Below are positions 20,293-31,972 of a stretch of DNA of 64,000 nt, in pieces. The notes beneath the pieces are model-generated. The model did not search any database. It had not been told where the DNA came from and saw only the letters and a program-made list of their open reading frames with translations. The DNA is from Clarireedia homoeocarpa (taxonomy: Eukaryota > Ascomycota > Leotiomycetes > Helotiales > Rutstroemiaceae): positions 682,001-746,000 of the forward strand of contig LNKV01000007.1 of the NCBI GenBank assembly GCA_001465935.1, read 5' to 3'. The translations under genes were made by a program, and so were the position numbers. The stretch's first letter is position 1. Each line of letters begins with the position of its first letter.

Positions 20293-22616
20293 CTTGGTAT
20301 TTCAGTTGGAGCGAGCTTAGTGCAGGGCGCGGTGTTGGTTTTTTCCTTAACTTGAGCCTTGGAAGTTGGGGAAAATTGCTTGATCCCTTGACCGTAGAGC
20401 GGGTATATATAGATATTTCTGCTCTGGGTTTGGATGGGAGCTTCGAGCACCAAAGGAGCATCTCTTCCAACCGGGTCACGATGTCAATGTAATCGTTGGG
20501 CGGGGTCAGCGTCCCATCAGTTCGATGCAACTTCCCCTCTCCAGAGATATTGAGCTGACATGTAGAAAGCTATCGATGTGCATGTGCATGTGCATGTGCA
20601 TACGAGGAGTATCACGATCTCCTTTCCCAACTAATCCGCTGCTCGTTGATCTGACTAGTTACACCAGGTTAACGACGCATACTGAATTGCTTATCAAAGA
20701 GATATGTACACATGAATCGAGATGGCTCATCCACTCAATGACTCGATAATATTGCATAAGCTCCACCAAGTGGTATATGTGCGATGTAAAAAAGAGGAAG
20801 TGGGGTTCGGATCTAGTTCATGAGCGACAACGTACGTTTAGTGGCAGTGTGACTTGACAAGAAGATAATGATGGAGTATTCCTAGATCGAGACTCAAACA
20901 CTTGCAGAAGGAAAACAGTATTCCATGTGAGGCTTGATGCAGAGATTTGGCTTGTTTGCCACACCATCAATTTATTATGATCTCGAGAACTGTTACCCAA
21001 TCGATCATGATGAAGGCGACCGTTGCTAAGTATCGACATGAATTGGGAGTGGATGTATATGAAGGACTTTGGCAGAGAGGCTATCAACGAAAGGGTTCAC
21101 ACTGGTCTGGAACTGGGCTACTGCATATGCTCTGCACTTCATATTGTGATAAAAATGCGGAAGAAGCGTGCCGTTGAGGGGAAACCGAGAAGGCTTCCGT
21201 TAGTGGACATGTGGTGGAGAGGGGAGATTTTGAGGCTTTCGTAACAAGGAGATGTAACAACACGAGGGTGCATAAATGACAAGATTTGCCTAGCTTGACT
21301 AGATCTATGGCCAATTTGTTATGACGTAATGAATTGACAAATTGTGTTCGGCACATACATTAACTTATGCAGCTATAGACTGGTGTGGTCTTGTTGTGAA
21401 GCCATCGCAAACTTTGAGAGTGGCTGTTTACACAACGTTGATGAATAGAGCGGATTAAGGAGAGGAAAAGCAGATGATAGTGCTTGAAATGGAAATTGCA
21501 GCGGGAGATGTAGAGGCCCAGGTTTGAGCATGTTAAGAACCACGTCGCGCATCCGAAACCTCGATTTGACGTTCGATTCGATTCACAAGAAGGACGACAG
21601 GCCTTCTCATTCCTTCAAATGCATCTGCAACGCGATTCATTGTCCAGGTAATATATGCTAGGAGAGTTGCTTTCCATACGGCCAGCCGCGTGTACAGTAT
21701 GACAGTAGTATAACCTAGCCAAGGTATGGTCTGCCTGACTGCCCCCTTCTCCCACCCCAACCTACTTTATCCAACGTAGCCCGAGTTTGTCGCGGTTATG
21801 GATTTATCCCCCGATTGATTCGTATCGTGAAGCATTGCAGATAAATGGCGACGAGGAGATCCAAAACTCATATGTTCATACCGCCATGATGCCTTCCCCC
21901 CTTATGGTCTTTGTCTGCAGCCATACTGTTCCATGGACTGATTTGTGGCACCGTGTGGATTGGTTATATCAATTACCTCAGTGCATCCCCATGCCGCATA
22001 TTGCAGATCCTTCTGCTGAGGGCACCAGCGGGATGGTGTGAAGTTATGATACTCGTGCCTTTCTCTCTCGAATTGTATTCGATTCATGAGCGCAGTAGTA
22101 CTTGCATGCCATTACGCATCGTATTTCCATGGTTCCCCCAAGGTTCCCCCAAGGTTCCCTCAAGGTTCCCTCAAGGTTCCCTCAAGGTTCCCCCAACAGA
22201 GGTTGAGAATGAGGGTATACTCTTCTCGAAACGGGCGATGAAGTTTGAAGGTAATTCTGCCTTTCAGAGTCTGGTATGTTGCTGTCGGTGTTGCTGCCGT
22301 GGGTGTTGCTGCTCAAATCTAGTTACATGTCTAGTTACGAAAAAGCCCGACCGAGGCCCTACATTCCCTGTAATTATAGCAAGTACGGGGCTCAAGCTAA
22401 AACCTTGGGGGTAAATGTGGCGGGTAAATGTGGCGCACATTAGGCTAATCGCGTGAGCTACCCCATGGCCCAGGCCCGATACCTTTTCCATCACGTTACC
22501 TGGTTCTCTACTCGTATTTCTCAAGGTTTGCATCGCACACATACACGACACAGTTGATCCGTCGTCAATCCCTCCTATCATAACCAAAGCTCCTATCATG
22601 ACAAAAAGCTCCTATC
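20293..22616. other. Intergenic DNA with simple repeats; no gene seen
   Basis: No gene is supported. It holds four ATGTGC units (20576-20602), the 11-bp minisatellite at 22131-22196, a doubled GTAAATGTGGCG word near 22411-22433, and, at the right end, three ~19-bp units of CTCCTATCATGACCAAAG type (22572-22626) that run into the start of the DUF7726 relic. Confidence 0.55.
22131..22196. repeat. 11-bp minisatellite, six units
   Basis: Six tandem copies of GGTTCCC(C/T)CAA. Units 1, 2 and 6 have C and units 3-5 have T at the variable position, so the array grew by internal duplication. Confidence 0.9.
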
Positions 22617-23175
22617 ATGACCAAAGCTCCTGCTTTAAGCAAACTATACAGACTTCTTGTGCTGAAGAAGGCAGCTCTTAAGCGCAAAGCTTTTGGGGTT
22701 GATGATGAAGGTTAGCAAGGAGGAGGAAAAACATCACAACATTTCCGACATCTACCTCGAGGGCGAAGTAGATGCATCGATCCCTCTCTACGACACATGC
22801 AATGAGATTTACAAGAAGATCATTGTCCATCTTACTCACCCACGCGTCACTCAGGCTGGATCCTATCGAGAGGTTGCGAAGAAGTACCCGAGTACCCGGA
22901 TGGAAATAAAATTGCCCCCCAAGCTCTGAACGACTTGCTTTCCTGAAAGGGCTCGACAGCTGGAAATACTAGTGCTGTATTTTACGCTTCTACGACTTCT
23001 TTGAGAAGTTGCGAATTCGAGACAAAAAGCCAAAGAGCAAACATCGCGAGGAGTAGGAGCAGATCTAAGCAAAGCAAGAGGGCCTAGATACGGACCCTAG
23101 TGGCACATACTTGATCGGTCGAGATGAGACTGCTTTGGAGGATAAGTATGACGGGTTTAAGTTACGAAGATCCGC
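22617..23175 (+). pseudogene. DUF7726-type protein, broken by frameshifts and stops
   Basis: Family-like pieces follow in the right order but in different frames: ALKRKAFGVDDEG from ATG 22617; then DIYLEGEVDASIPLYDTC and VTQAGSYREVAKKYP (about 22693-22890); then NKIAPQALNDLLS, a stop, and KGSTAGNTSAVFYA; then FFEKLRIRDKKPKSKHREE, two in-frame stops, and GTYLIGRDETALEDKYDGF. These are the segments I associate with the fungal DUF7726 family, whose function is unknown. At least three frame changes and three stops make it non-functional. The start overlaps a short tandem array of CTCCTATCATGAC units. The family name is from memory and needs a profile search. Confidence 0.7.
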
Positions 23176-23683
23176 TGGATTTCTCAGTTATGGTTCTTCT
23201 AAAGATGGTATTTTTGGAGTTTCAGTGTTGCTCTGCGGTCACCATTGGCTTTTCATGTAATATCATCGTCCAACTAGACAATTTTGTTTTTTTTTTTTTT
23301 CTTTTTTCTTTCTTCGTTTTTATCAATTCTGTAGAGATACTGCAGCGATGCGATATTGTGCGATATTCGACTGAAGTCAAAAGTATTTTATTTCTAGGAG
23401 CCCTTCTTTCCGTAACCTGGGGAACGTGCTGGTCTTTGATTTTGAGGCGTCATCTTTTGGTGAGCTTCACCGTATGAACAAGGTTGACTGCGGGGTAATT
23501 GCATCGACCAAGGATTGTCGAATGCTCCCGTCTTCCTTTCGGTCCGATCAAGAGGCGAGGATCTGCGACTTTTGATCCTTTCAATATATTTCAGAACCGT
23601 ATAAAAGTATCTAATGTTATCAGCTTGCTGTTGTACCTTTGTGATATTCTTGTTGTGTGTGCCGAAGCACCTGGGCCGCGAAA
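23176..23683. other. Intergenic DNA and GMC oxidoreductase promoter
   Basis: Contains a run of T at about 23284-23300 and pyrimidine-rich DNA. No gene is seen; the last part is the presumed promoter of the GMC gene. Confidence 0.5.
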
Positions 23684-25616
23684 ATGTGGTCTCCGATTTG
23701 CATCATATTGAGCCTCCTTATCCCTGCTGCACGAGTTCTTTCACTGGAATTCGACTTTGTCATCATCGGCGGTGGAACCAGTGGCCTCGTAATTGCGAAT
23801 CGTCTCTCAGAACTCAACGTTACCGTTGCCATAATAGAAGCAGGCGCATCGGTTCGAGACAATACTAATGTCACCCGAGTGGATGGCTTTACTTTGGCTC
23901 TTAATACAGAGATTGACTGGCAGTATGCATCTACAAACCAAACTTATGCTGGTGGTCAGAGTATACAGTATCATGCGGGCAAAGCTCTTGGTGGGACGAG
24001 TACTTTGAATGGTGTGTATCGCATCCCACTGGACTGGAGTTGAACTGATTTGGCTAGGAATGACATATACTCGTGCTCCAGTAGCTCAGATAGATTCCTG
24101 GGAAAAGGTTGGAAACGCGGGTTGGAATTGGAAGAATCTCTTTCCATACTACAGGAAAAGCGAAAACTTCACATACCCAACTGCTGCACAGGTTTCCGCG
24201 GGAGCATCGTTTAACCCCGAGTTCCATGGTGAGGACGGCCCGCTAAATGTAGGTTATGCTTACGACTTGATTAATGGATCAATTCAGGCGGAGGTTGCAG
24301 CTTCATGGAAAGCACTGGGTGTTAAGCATAATAGGGATATTAATGGCGGGTTTATGGACGGGTATACAGTTGCACAGTCGACGTTAGATAGAGAGGAGAA
24401 TGTCAGGGAGGATGCAGCCAGGGCGTACTATTATCCTGTGGAAAAGAGGGGCAACTTAAAGGTATTTTTGCGAACAAATGCTAGAAGGATTGTTTGGGCA
24501 GATGGTGATGAAGGCGCGGAGGCGACAGCAAGAGGAGTAGAAGTGCTCTTGGAGAATGGAGACCTGAAGGTCATCAAAGCGAGGAGGGAGGTGATCGTTT
24601 CGGCGGGGACTCTGAGATCGCCGGCTATCTTGGAACATTCAGGCATAGGAAATGAGAAGTAAGTAAATCCCACTGACCGGCGGGCGAACGCAGAATTTCA
24701 ATTAATGATTACAGCATTCTATCGGATTACAATATACCCACCAAGATTCATCTCCCGGGAACTGGAGAAAACTTACAAGATCAACCAAATAATGTACTTC
24801 TATATGAAGGTAAGGAAACCTTCAACGGCACCACTCCCTTCGTAACTTACACACCTCTCTCCTCCGTGATCCTTACTCCGCCATCGCTCAACCTCACCGA
24901 AATCGCAACAACCCTCTCTTCCGCCCTCAACAACACTCTTCCCATAGCTTCCCTCATCTACCTCCTCACCATTCAACAAGACCTCATCATCCGCGCACAA
25001 ATCCCAAATGTGGAAATAATCCTCGGTGATACTGTCACTATCGGTGCAGGGCCAAGCAATGTTCTGGACACGGCATTCTGGGTCCTTCTTCCATTCTCGA
25101 GAGGAAATGTGCATATAGGTTCTTCGGATCCTGAAGACCATCCAAGAATCAATCCAAACTTCTTCATCATTGATTGGGATCTCAAAGTGCAAGTTGCGAT
25201 TGCGCAATATGCGAGGAGGTTTTGGGCTGCGCAGCCGTTGGGCAGTTTGATGACGGAGATGGGGCCTGGTTATGGGATATTGGCAAGGAATGCTACGGAG
25301 CAGGAGTGGGAAGACTGGATTAAGAGTTCTTGTAAGTTTTCATCTTTCGTACTTCTTTAACTTCGCCTGTACGAGTTGCTCACTGGACATTGCTGGAATA
25401 GTTTCATCAAATTCTCATCCTGTGGGAACATGTGCAATGATGTCAAGAGAGCTCGGCGGGGTGGTAGATCCAAAGTTGAAGGTCTATGGGACGAGTAATG
25501 TGAGGGTCGTTGATGCCAGTATTTGGCCATATCAGATCAGTGGCCATTTGACGAGCACATTATATGCAGTGGCGGAAAGGGCGGCGGATATTATAAAGAC
25601 CGAATCGGGTTATTGA
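23684..25616 (+). CDS. Secreted GMC (glucose-methanol-choline) oxidoreductase, AA3-like
   Basis: Four exons: 23684-24011, 24058-24658, 24715-25331 and 25402-25616, with introns of 46, 56 and 70 nt; the product is 586 residues, normal for the family. A signal peptide (MWSPICIILSLLIPAARVLS) precedes the FAD-binding Rossmann motif IIGGGTSG (about 27-34) and the ribose-binding IEAG. GMC signature 1 is ALGGTSTLNGMTYTRA, formed across intron 1; signature 2 is SAGTLRSPAILEHSGIG. The C-terminal active site has NSHPVGTCAM and SGHLTSTLYAVAERAADII, giving the usual two histidines. It oxidises an alcohol, with FAD passing electrons to oxygen or another acceptor; the substrate is unknown. The ATG at 23684 is preferred to one nine codons upstream because it places the signal peptide at the N-terminus. 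The gene is intact. Confidence 0.93.
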
Positions 25617-27196
25617 AAAATAATAGAGTAGTTATACTTGATAGAGTCTTCGTGAGGGAGTGAAGAAGAGGATTGTTAGGCTGTTTGGACTGAAAAGCAG
25701 GATAATACATGTTAGAGAGAGACGGATATGGAATTCCCTGATAGACTCACCGTTCGATGTACACTTTTATCAATGATTATCTCAAGACCACAGCTGAAAG
25801 ATTAGATGTGGTGATTTCTAGCTATACCAGATAATCCGGAGTAACAAGATTAATGGTGGGCTCGAGCAAAGCGCGAGTCTCTCGGTTTGCATCCCCATTC
25901 GCCCTTGGGCCGCACGTTCGAGGGAGATATCTTTCCAGTTAAATGCTGAATGGTTGCAATGAATAACCGATGTCTCAATTTTCGGGCCGCAAGAACCGGC
26001 GGCGACAAAGTCCATCTGCAAATAAAAAAGCAGTGATACGTCGAGGAATGTATTGATTCTGTCGGGCAGATTGCTCATCAATGGAAAGGGTAAGTGTGCC
26101 CGGCGCCATCCCGTCAGATATTGCCAACAGATATTGCCAACTGTTGTATCTTACATCCAAATCATGCACATCGTCAACATCGAATTGCAATTTGTAACCG
26201 GTGAGCTCCTTCGCCCAATGCTCTTGGCTTTTACGAAATATTGACCACATGTAATTTCCCATGGCATCTTCGCCTCAACGCTTGCCCCCCTGGTAGTTCT
26301 AGTCACAAACGAACAATGCTTGACCAGACGGTCAATAACTCCACTTTCGGTGGGTAAATGGGATAAGCAGCAGGGAATAGGTGGTGGGTAGGCTGAAATT
26401 TTCTCGAGCCAAGAAATACGGGGGAGAGGTTCGTCCGAACTGGCCTATGAGACATCGTGTTTCGAGAAAGTGCTGGTCACATTGATGTCGACACAATTAC
26501 GGTTATTTACACAGTACGCTACACGACGGACATGGTTTCGGGCAAATGCAGATGCTTTGACTGTAAGGCTGCCGCTTGAGTTCCCGGCGTTTGTCGTACA
26601 GACGGCTGCTTCTCCGCCTTCTGAAGATCCTCTCCACACGCCCGCTCTCAGACTTCTACAGAGTATACAGAGTATACTCAACGCCTGTGCACTGAGATCT
26701 ACTGGCGCCGCAAGAGTATTTTCAAGCTCGCAAGAACTCATCGGTTTGAGTATTGGCATTCACTGATGGGTATGGGTACCGGGCTGTGTTGTTGTTCTAC
26801 CCGGGGGTTGGCATCCACGGTTACGGTTACGGTTCCGGTTCCTGTGCCTCCTTAACCAACACACACTTTAATTTTATACCGTTTCTTGGGGTTTGGCGCG
26901 TAACCTGACGATAAGATCAGGTACAGTGGGGTTTTCAGGGGTAACTAAGAAGAGATTGAATTTCCCCTGCACGTGCCCCGTTTGCATGGAAGCATCAATT
27001 TAAGTCTGGACCGCGAGATGATGCCTTGTTTCACTGCGCTGGGATGAAATTATTTAAAAACTAAGTGAATCCCCTCGTTTCCTACTCCTTAAGGTTCTCT
27101 TCAGGTCTCTCAACGTCCGTCAGATCAATACCTACAATCACACTCATTATCCAGGCTTCGCCTACGTCCGGTCTTTACCAAATACTATAATTCATA
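25617..27196. other. Intergenic DNA between GMC and KRE9-like genes
   Basis: Apart from a weak two-exon candidate on the minus strand (25818-26262), nothing codes. GGTTACGGTTACGGTTCCGG near 26818 is a short GGTTAC/GGTTCC repeat. The final 150 bp are pyrimidine-rich, as expected for the promoter of the next gene. Confidence 0.5.
25818..26262 (-). CDS. Possible small two-exon gene, unknown product
   Basis: Exon 26155-26262 starts at an ATG in good context (GCCATGGG) and encodes MGNYMWSIFRKSQEHWAKEL onwards. It ends at GAT|GTAAGA. A polypyrimidine acceptor (TTTTTTATTTGCAG) at 26016 joins in frame to exon 25818-26015. The joined product would be 101 residues with no recognised family, signal peptide or repeats. 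The only support is the matching splice signals and phase; it may equally be chance. Confidence 0.22.
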
Positions 27197-27985
27197 ATGC
27201 GTTTCCTCAACCTTCTCTCAGTCTCCTCCCTCATTGCCGCTACTTCGGCTTACACTGTCCTCTCCCCTACCACCAATGCCACCGTCGCAAAGGGCAAATC
27301 AACCAGTGTTTCTTGGACATCAGTCGATACCGACGCGTCTGAGTTCTCAATCTACCTCGTCAACTTCAAAGCCTGGCCCCCAACCGTCCTCTCCCTCGCT
27401 CAAAATGTGCCTCAAGCTGCAGGCTCGGTTGATGTCCATATTCCTTGCGACATCTCATCCGACTACGGCTGGCAAATGAACTTCATCAATGGAACAAACA
27501 CCTATGTGATCTATGCTCAGAGCTCAGCCTTCTCCCTGACTGGTTCATGCGTCGACCCTACTACCTCATCCTCCGTCTCAGTGGCCACCACCACTGCTTA
27601 TGCGACAAAGAACTCGACCATCACTGCAACAGCTACTGCCACCAGCACCGTTGTGTCGCATGTCATCTCCACCGTTACCTTCACTAGCCCAATAGTTTGG
27701 TTCGTTGAACCTACCACTATTGGTTCAATGTGTGCTCCTGAGAAGACCGTCACTGTGTATGCTTCTGGACCAGCCCCTTCAGGTACTGGTGTTGCTGGTG
27801 GCTCATCCGGTGGATACGGCAACTACACCAGCCCTGCTGTTGTGAAGCCATCATCGACCGGTGCCGGTGTTCCAAAGAGCTCTTCAACTGGCACCTCGCT
27901 ACCAATTACTGCTAACGGCGCTGGATCTTTGAAGGCTGGAGGTGTTCTTGGTGGATTGGTGTTCGCTGTCGCATTTTTGTTGTAG
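27197..27985 (+). CDS. GPI-anchored KRE9/KNH1-type Ser/Thr-rich cell-surface protein
   Basis: Single exon, 262 residues. A signal peptide (MRFLNLLSVSSLIAATSAYT) is followed by a KRE9/KNH-like beta-sandwich domain at about 20-120: VLSPTTNATVAKGKSTSVSW, then the region ending TYVIYAQSSAFSLTGSC. A Ser/Thr-rich, probably O-glycosylated stalk follows. The C-terminus has a candidate omega region (ANGAGS) and a hydrophobic tail ending AGGVLGGLVFAVAFLL, the layout of a GPI protein. Members of this family sit in the plasma membrane or wall; yeast Kre9/Knh1 affect beta-1,6-glucan. A precise role is not known for the short filamentous-fungal members. The gene is intact. Confidence 0.88.
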   Translation: MRFLNLLSVSSLIAATSAYTVLSPTTNATVAKGKSTSVSWTSVDTDASEFSIYLVNFKAWPPTVLSLAQNVPQAAGSVDVHIPCDISSDYGWQMNFINGTNTYVIYAQSSAFSLTGSCVDPTTSSSVSVATTTAYATKNSTITATATATSTVVSHVISTVTFTSPIVWFVEPTTIGSMCAPEKTVTVYASGPAPSGTGVAGGSSGGYGNYTSPAVVKPSSTGAGVPKSSSTGTSLPITANGAGSLKAGGVLGGLVFAVAFLL

Positions 27986-28432
27986 GTTAATGCAGGAAGG
28001 GCGGGTGCATAGAGGGGTAGATTGGAGCAATGGTCGTTGATAAGAAATGTAAAGTAATATCACTTGTACTCGTAGACCTTCAGATGCAAGTAATGAGGAC
28101 GCCTTGTTTCCACCCGTTCTCTTCGAGTAAGAAGTCGTTTTTGATGGTCATCGCAGTGGTTAGCAATTATGGCCTGTGAAGGACTGACATCAAGATGACT
28201 TGAATCGAACGTTCTGTTAACCATTTACAAGTCAACGCGCCCTATTATTGGTCCTTTCTCTCTTAGGATAGTCCAGGATATTTTGGATGGGTCGGGACAC
28301 TGCTGTGCCTACTTTTGTAAAAGTTGTGTCCTTAGTCTGTAGAAAATAATCGGCATTCAGGTACGCAAATCCCGATGACCCTTCGCAAACCTAACAAAAA
28401 CGGACGACGACCTTAGACATACAAAAGCCATC
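27986..28432. other. Intergenic DNA; no gene seen
   Basis: Between two co-oriented genes; holds the 3' flank of the GPI protein gene and the promoter of the ketopantoate-reductase-like gene. No repeats or structures noted. Confidence 0.5.
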
Positions 28433-29458
28433 ATGACCATCAACATCCTCATCGTCGGAGCAGGCGCCGTCGGCGCATTCTATGGTTCTCGTCTGGCTCA
28501 GGTCAGCGACGTCCAAGTATCTGTTATCTGCCGCTCAAATTACAAAGCTGTTGTGGAGAATGGTTTCAGCGTCACCTCACCAAAATACGGTGACTACAAG
28601 TTCATTCCGCACCGGACCTTCTCCAACCCTCAGGAAGCCAGAGATGCAAAAGAATCTTGGGATTACATCGTCGTAAGCACAAAAGCATTACCAGATGTCA
28701 GTGATGATTCGGAAATCCTTGAAAGTCTGGTGGATAAAGCTCGTTCATCAATTGTTTTGATACAAAATGGGCTCGGCGTCGAGGATCCATATGCGACGAG
28801 ATTTTCCTCCACAATCCTAAGTGCTGTCACCGTCGTCAGTGCAGAACAGACATCTCCAGGAATTATCAAACACAATCGATGGACGCGGATCAGCATAGGT
28901 CCATATTTACCCGGAGTGGTCGACACAACCGAACTGAACGACGTTCAAAAGGTTGCTGGTCAGCGGAATACCACATTTGTTAAATTACTCCAACAAGGAG
29001 GGATCAAAGACGCCCAGGATTACTCGCACGCGAAACTTCAGATGGTCCGATGGCACAAAATCGCTATTAATGCGAGTATGAATCCGTCTGCTGTATTATC
29101 CGCCGGCACGACAAACAACGAAATGTCACTTGATCCGGAGTTGTACATCCATCTAAAAGGCGTGATGGATGAAGTATTAACGACTGCCCCGAGGGTCCTT
29201 GGCACGCCCTTGCCAGAGGATTTTGCAACGTCGGAACAATTACTGCAGAGTACGCAGAGGAATACCAGTGGCAGTAAACCAAGTATGTTGTTGGATTGGG
29301 AGCAAGGGAGGACGATGGAGCTAGAGGTCATCTTAGGAAATCCGATCAGGATAGCAAGGAGTCATGGTCTGGAGATGCCACGGTTGCAGACGCTGTATGC
29401 ATTGCTGAGGAAAGCTCAGGAGAATAGGAAGAAGGAGAAGGGTCCTAGCAGACTATGA
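28433..29458 (+). CDS. Ketopantoate-reductase (ApbA/PanE) family oxidoreductase
   Basis: Single exon, 341 residues. The N-terminal NADPH-binding Rossmann motif is ILIVGAGAVGAFYG (GAGAVG at 9-14). It is followed by VVSTKA, the conserved lysine region, by VLIQNGLGVED, and by a helical C-terminal domain with the family-like KIAINASMNPSAVLS and LDWEQGRTMELEVILGNPI. The reference reaction is reduction of 2-dehydropantoate to pantoate in pantothenate synthesis. Fungi often carry several paralogues with other 2-keto-acid substrates, and the surrounding redox genes make a specialised role possible; the sequence cannot decide. The length is usual and no damage is seen. Confidence 0.88.
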   Translation: MTINILIVGAGAVGAFYGSRLAQVSDVQVSVICRSNYKAVVENGFSVTSPKYGDYKFIPHRTFSNPQEARDAKESWDYIVVSTKALPDVSDDSEILESLVDKARSSIVLIQNGLGVEDPYATRFSSTILSAVTVVSAEQTSPGIIKHNRWTRISIGPYLPGVVDTTELNDVQKVAGQRNTTFVKLLQQGGIKDAQDYSHAKLQMVRWHKIAINASMNPSAVLSAGTTNNEMSLDPELYIHLKGVMDEVLTTAPRVLGTPLPEDFATSEQLLQSTQRNTSGSKPSMLLDWEQGRTMELEVILGNPIRIARSHGLEMPRLQTLYALLRKAQENRKKEKGPSRL

Positions 29459-30331
29459 TGATGACCCCAGGGTTGAGGTAGGATGAGCACAATCGATCTC
29501 TGTACATTCGTCGTTCGAGAAAAGTATCTCTATGGTCCCGGTTTGAGCGGGAATGGAATTGCCGGGACTGATGTATACAACCTCTAGTATTTGATGGTTC
29601 GATGCATGGAACGACATTGTATCTTTTATACAATCCTGGAATAAGAAATTCTTGAAACGCACAATGGGTCCTTACAGTTATGAATTTGATTTCAGTATTG
29701 TTTCTTTTTTCAATTCCTTCTAGAGACGAGCAGCAAGTGGTGCAAACCAAGCTGTGAATTGAAGAATCCAATCTTCAAGTGAATTCGTTTACTTTCTGCA
29801 TATTTCTTTACTTATGCAATATAATCATCACAGGATTGAGCTAGTCGTCCAGGCGGCTGACGGTATGTATTATTCGCGACCAATAAACGCGTTGATGTGG
29901 AGATGGAGTTTACGGATTTATCATTTCAGTGGCTTTCGTCGCGAGTATCGACATATTCGGTTAGTGGATTTCAAAGCGCTACTCAGACTCGTCAGACTAT
30001 GCCTTGGTCTCGATGTGGTTGGAAGTTCTGATATTTCTGCCGATTGATTCATCATATTATCCTGACTAGGAAATACTTTCGAGGTATACAACATCACCGG
30101 CAATACCTTGGTCGATTTGTTGACTTCTGGTGATGAAGACGGCCAGTCTTTCTTAAGTCCGTTCATCCGTTTTAACAATCATGGGAGTCTATGATTTTCT
30201 ATATATATTGCCTATCTTCATCGTCTTACAGCAAATTTTATTATTCGCTGTCTCATCAATACCTTTCTACCTTTGCTTTTCCACACAGAACCCATAAATC
30301 ATAACTTGACAACAACTTGACAACAGCAAAT
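29459..30331. other. Intergenic DNA; no gene seen
   Basis: No gene or striking repeat. The last ~120 bp, pyrimidine-rich with a doubled ACAACTTGAC word just before the ATG, form the promoter and leader of the aldo-keto reductase gene. Confidence 0.5.
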
Positions 30332-31523
30332 ATGTCCTTCATCCCGAAAGTGCCCACCCCAGCTTCTTTGCAAGCAAGTATCGACAGCACCAAGGTTGAA
30401 TATGTTCAGCTTGGCGCTAGTGGACTCCGTGTTTCTTCTCCAATCCTTGGTACTATGGCCATGGGTTGTAAGCAATGGAGCCCATTTGTAATGGAAGAAG
30501 AGGAAAGTTTACAAGTTCTGAAAGCTGCTTGGGAAAGAGGTACAGTATTCAGCGAGAGTTCAGAAGCAGTCTCTAACAAGTCACAGGACTAACAACATGG
30601 GATACCGCGAACGTGTATTCCAGTGGTGCAAGCGAAGAGATCGTCGGAGCGGCTCTTCAAAAGCTTGATATCCCAAGACACAAGGTCACCATTCTCACCA
30701 AGATTTTCGGTACCGTTCCAGAAGAACAAGGCTTCATCAATTGGCCCTTTGAGGATACAATGGCTCAGACAAGAGATTATGTTAACAAGGGAGGTGGGTC
30801 TCCACATTTTCTACCAAGAAAAGCTTACGAGAACTCACATTGGTATATTTAGGTCTATCTCGTGGCGCAATCTTTCGAGCTGTTGATGCTTCCCTCAAAC
30901 GCCTTGGCACTGGCTACATTGATGTACTTCAAATTCACCGATATGACCCCACTGTTTCTCCCGAAGAAACTATGAAAGCCCTTCATGACCTTGTCCAGTC
31001 TGGCAAGGTCAACTACATCGGGGCCAGTTCCATGTGGACCTATCAATTTGCTAGGATGCAATTCATCGCCGAGAAGAACAGCTGGACCAAATTCGTCAGC
31101 ATGCAAAATTTCTACAATCTCATATACAGAGAAGAGGAAAGAGAAATGATCAAATTCTGCAAGGAGACTGGTGTAGCACTAATTCCGTACGGAGTCTTGG
31201 GCAACAGTCTTCTCTCAAAGCCATTGGATGTTGAGAGTACTCGATCTAGCCTTGCGAAGATGGTTAATCGCGGGGTAACGGACGCTGACGCTGTGATTAT
31301 CAAGAGAATTCAGGAAGTTGCTGAGAAGAAGGGATGCAAGATGAGTCAGGTGGCAGCTGCATGGGTTAAAGGGAAAGGATGTATCCCCATCATTGGATTG
31401 GGTAGTACTAGTATTGAAAGACTCGATGATGCTTGCGCATTAAAGGATATCAAGCTCAACGAGGAAGAGGTCAGATACTTGGAGGAGCCATATGTTCCAA
31501 AGGCAGTGAACAGACACGAATAG
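30332..31523 (+). CDS. Aldo-keto reductase
   Basis: Three exons: 30332-30539, 30587-30793 and 30853-31523, with introns of 47 and 59 nt; both junctions split a Gly codon. The product is 361 residues. The AKR (beta/alpha)8 barrel is recognisable: LGASGLRVSSPILGTMAMGC at the start, catalytic Asp and Tyr in TTWDTANVYSSGASEE, Lys in VTILTKIFG, His in VLQIHRYD, and the NADPH-binding loop late in the chain (IPIIGLGSTSIERLDDA). It reduces aldehydes or ketones with NADPH in the cytosol. Closest in style are YakC/aryl-alcohol-dehydrogenase-type AKRs; the exact substrate is unknown. It is co-oriented with the Zn2Cys6 regulator 450 bp downstream. Confidence 0.92.
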
Positions 31524-31972
31524 GGGGCCGAGTTGAGGTTATAAAATGAGTGAATGAAGGTTGTGTGAGTTAGGTTTTGGGTGGTAAGAGGGTTTTGGGT
31601 GGTAAGAGGGTTTAGGTGGTAAGAGGATTTGGAGCAATCGTTGCGAGAGTGCACCGAAACTTTCGCAGAAGCTGGCACTTTTGTTCCCAGAAATTCCCCC
31701 TTCAATTCAATCAGTACATGCTACTCACTAAATGTACCTTCTCTTCTTCCATCTGTCCGCTCATAGAAAACATGTCGGGTTAAGATTATGCGTCACTTGG
31801 CTTATCTCCGTCAACGCCGATGAAACTCACGTGCCAAGTGCCAAAAGCTCCACACTTGAAAACGTAAGGCGCCCGACGTCTTCTAATTTGCTAAATTAAT
31901 ACAACGATACGAATCGAGGAAAGAAATACACCATTTACATCCTATCAACTTGAACTGCTGACTTCGAGTGGT
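31524..31972. other. Intergenic DNA between AKR and Zn2Cys6 genes
   Basis: Holds an 18-bp tandem repeat just after the AKR stop codon (listed separately) and the promoter of the regulator gene. Confidence 0.5.
31573..31625. repeat. 18-bp tandem repeat, three units
   Basis: Two exact units of GGTTTTGGGTGGTAAGAG and a third one base shorter with one change (GGTTTAGGTGGTAAGAG). It lies 50 bp after the AKR stop codon, probably in the 3' UTR. Confidence 0.9.

Noticed and set aside
26815..26840. Telomere-like repeat GGTTACGGTTACGGTTCCGG
   Set aside because: Unit is GGTTAC/GGTTCC, not TTAGGG, only about four units, and between ordinary genes.
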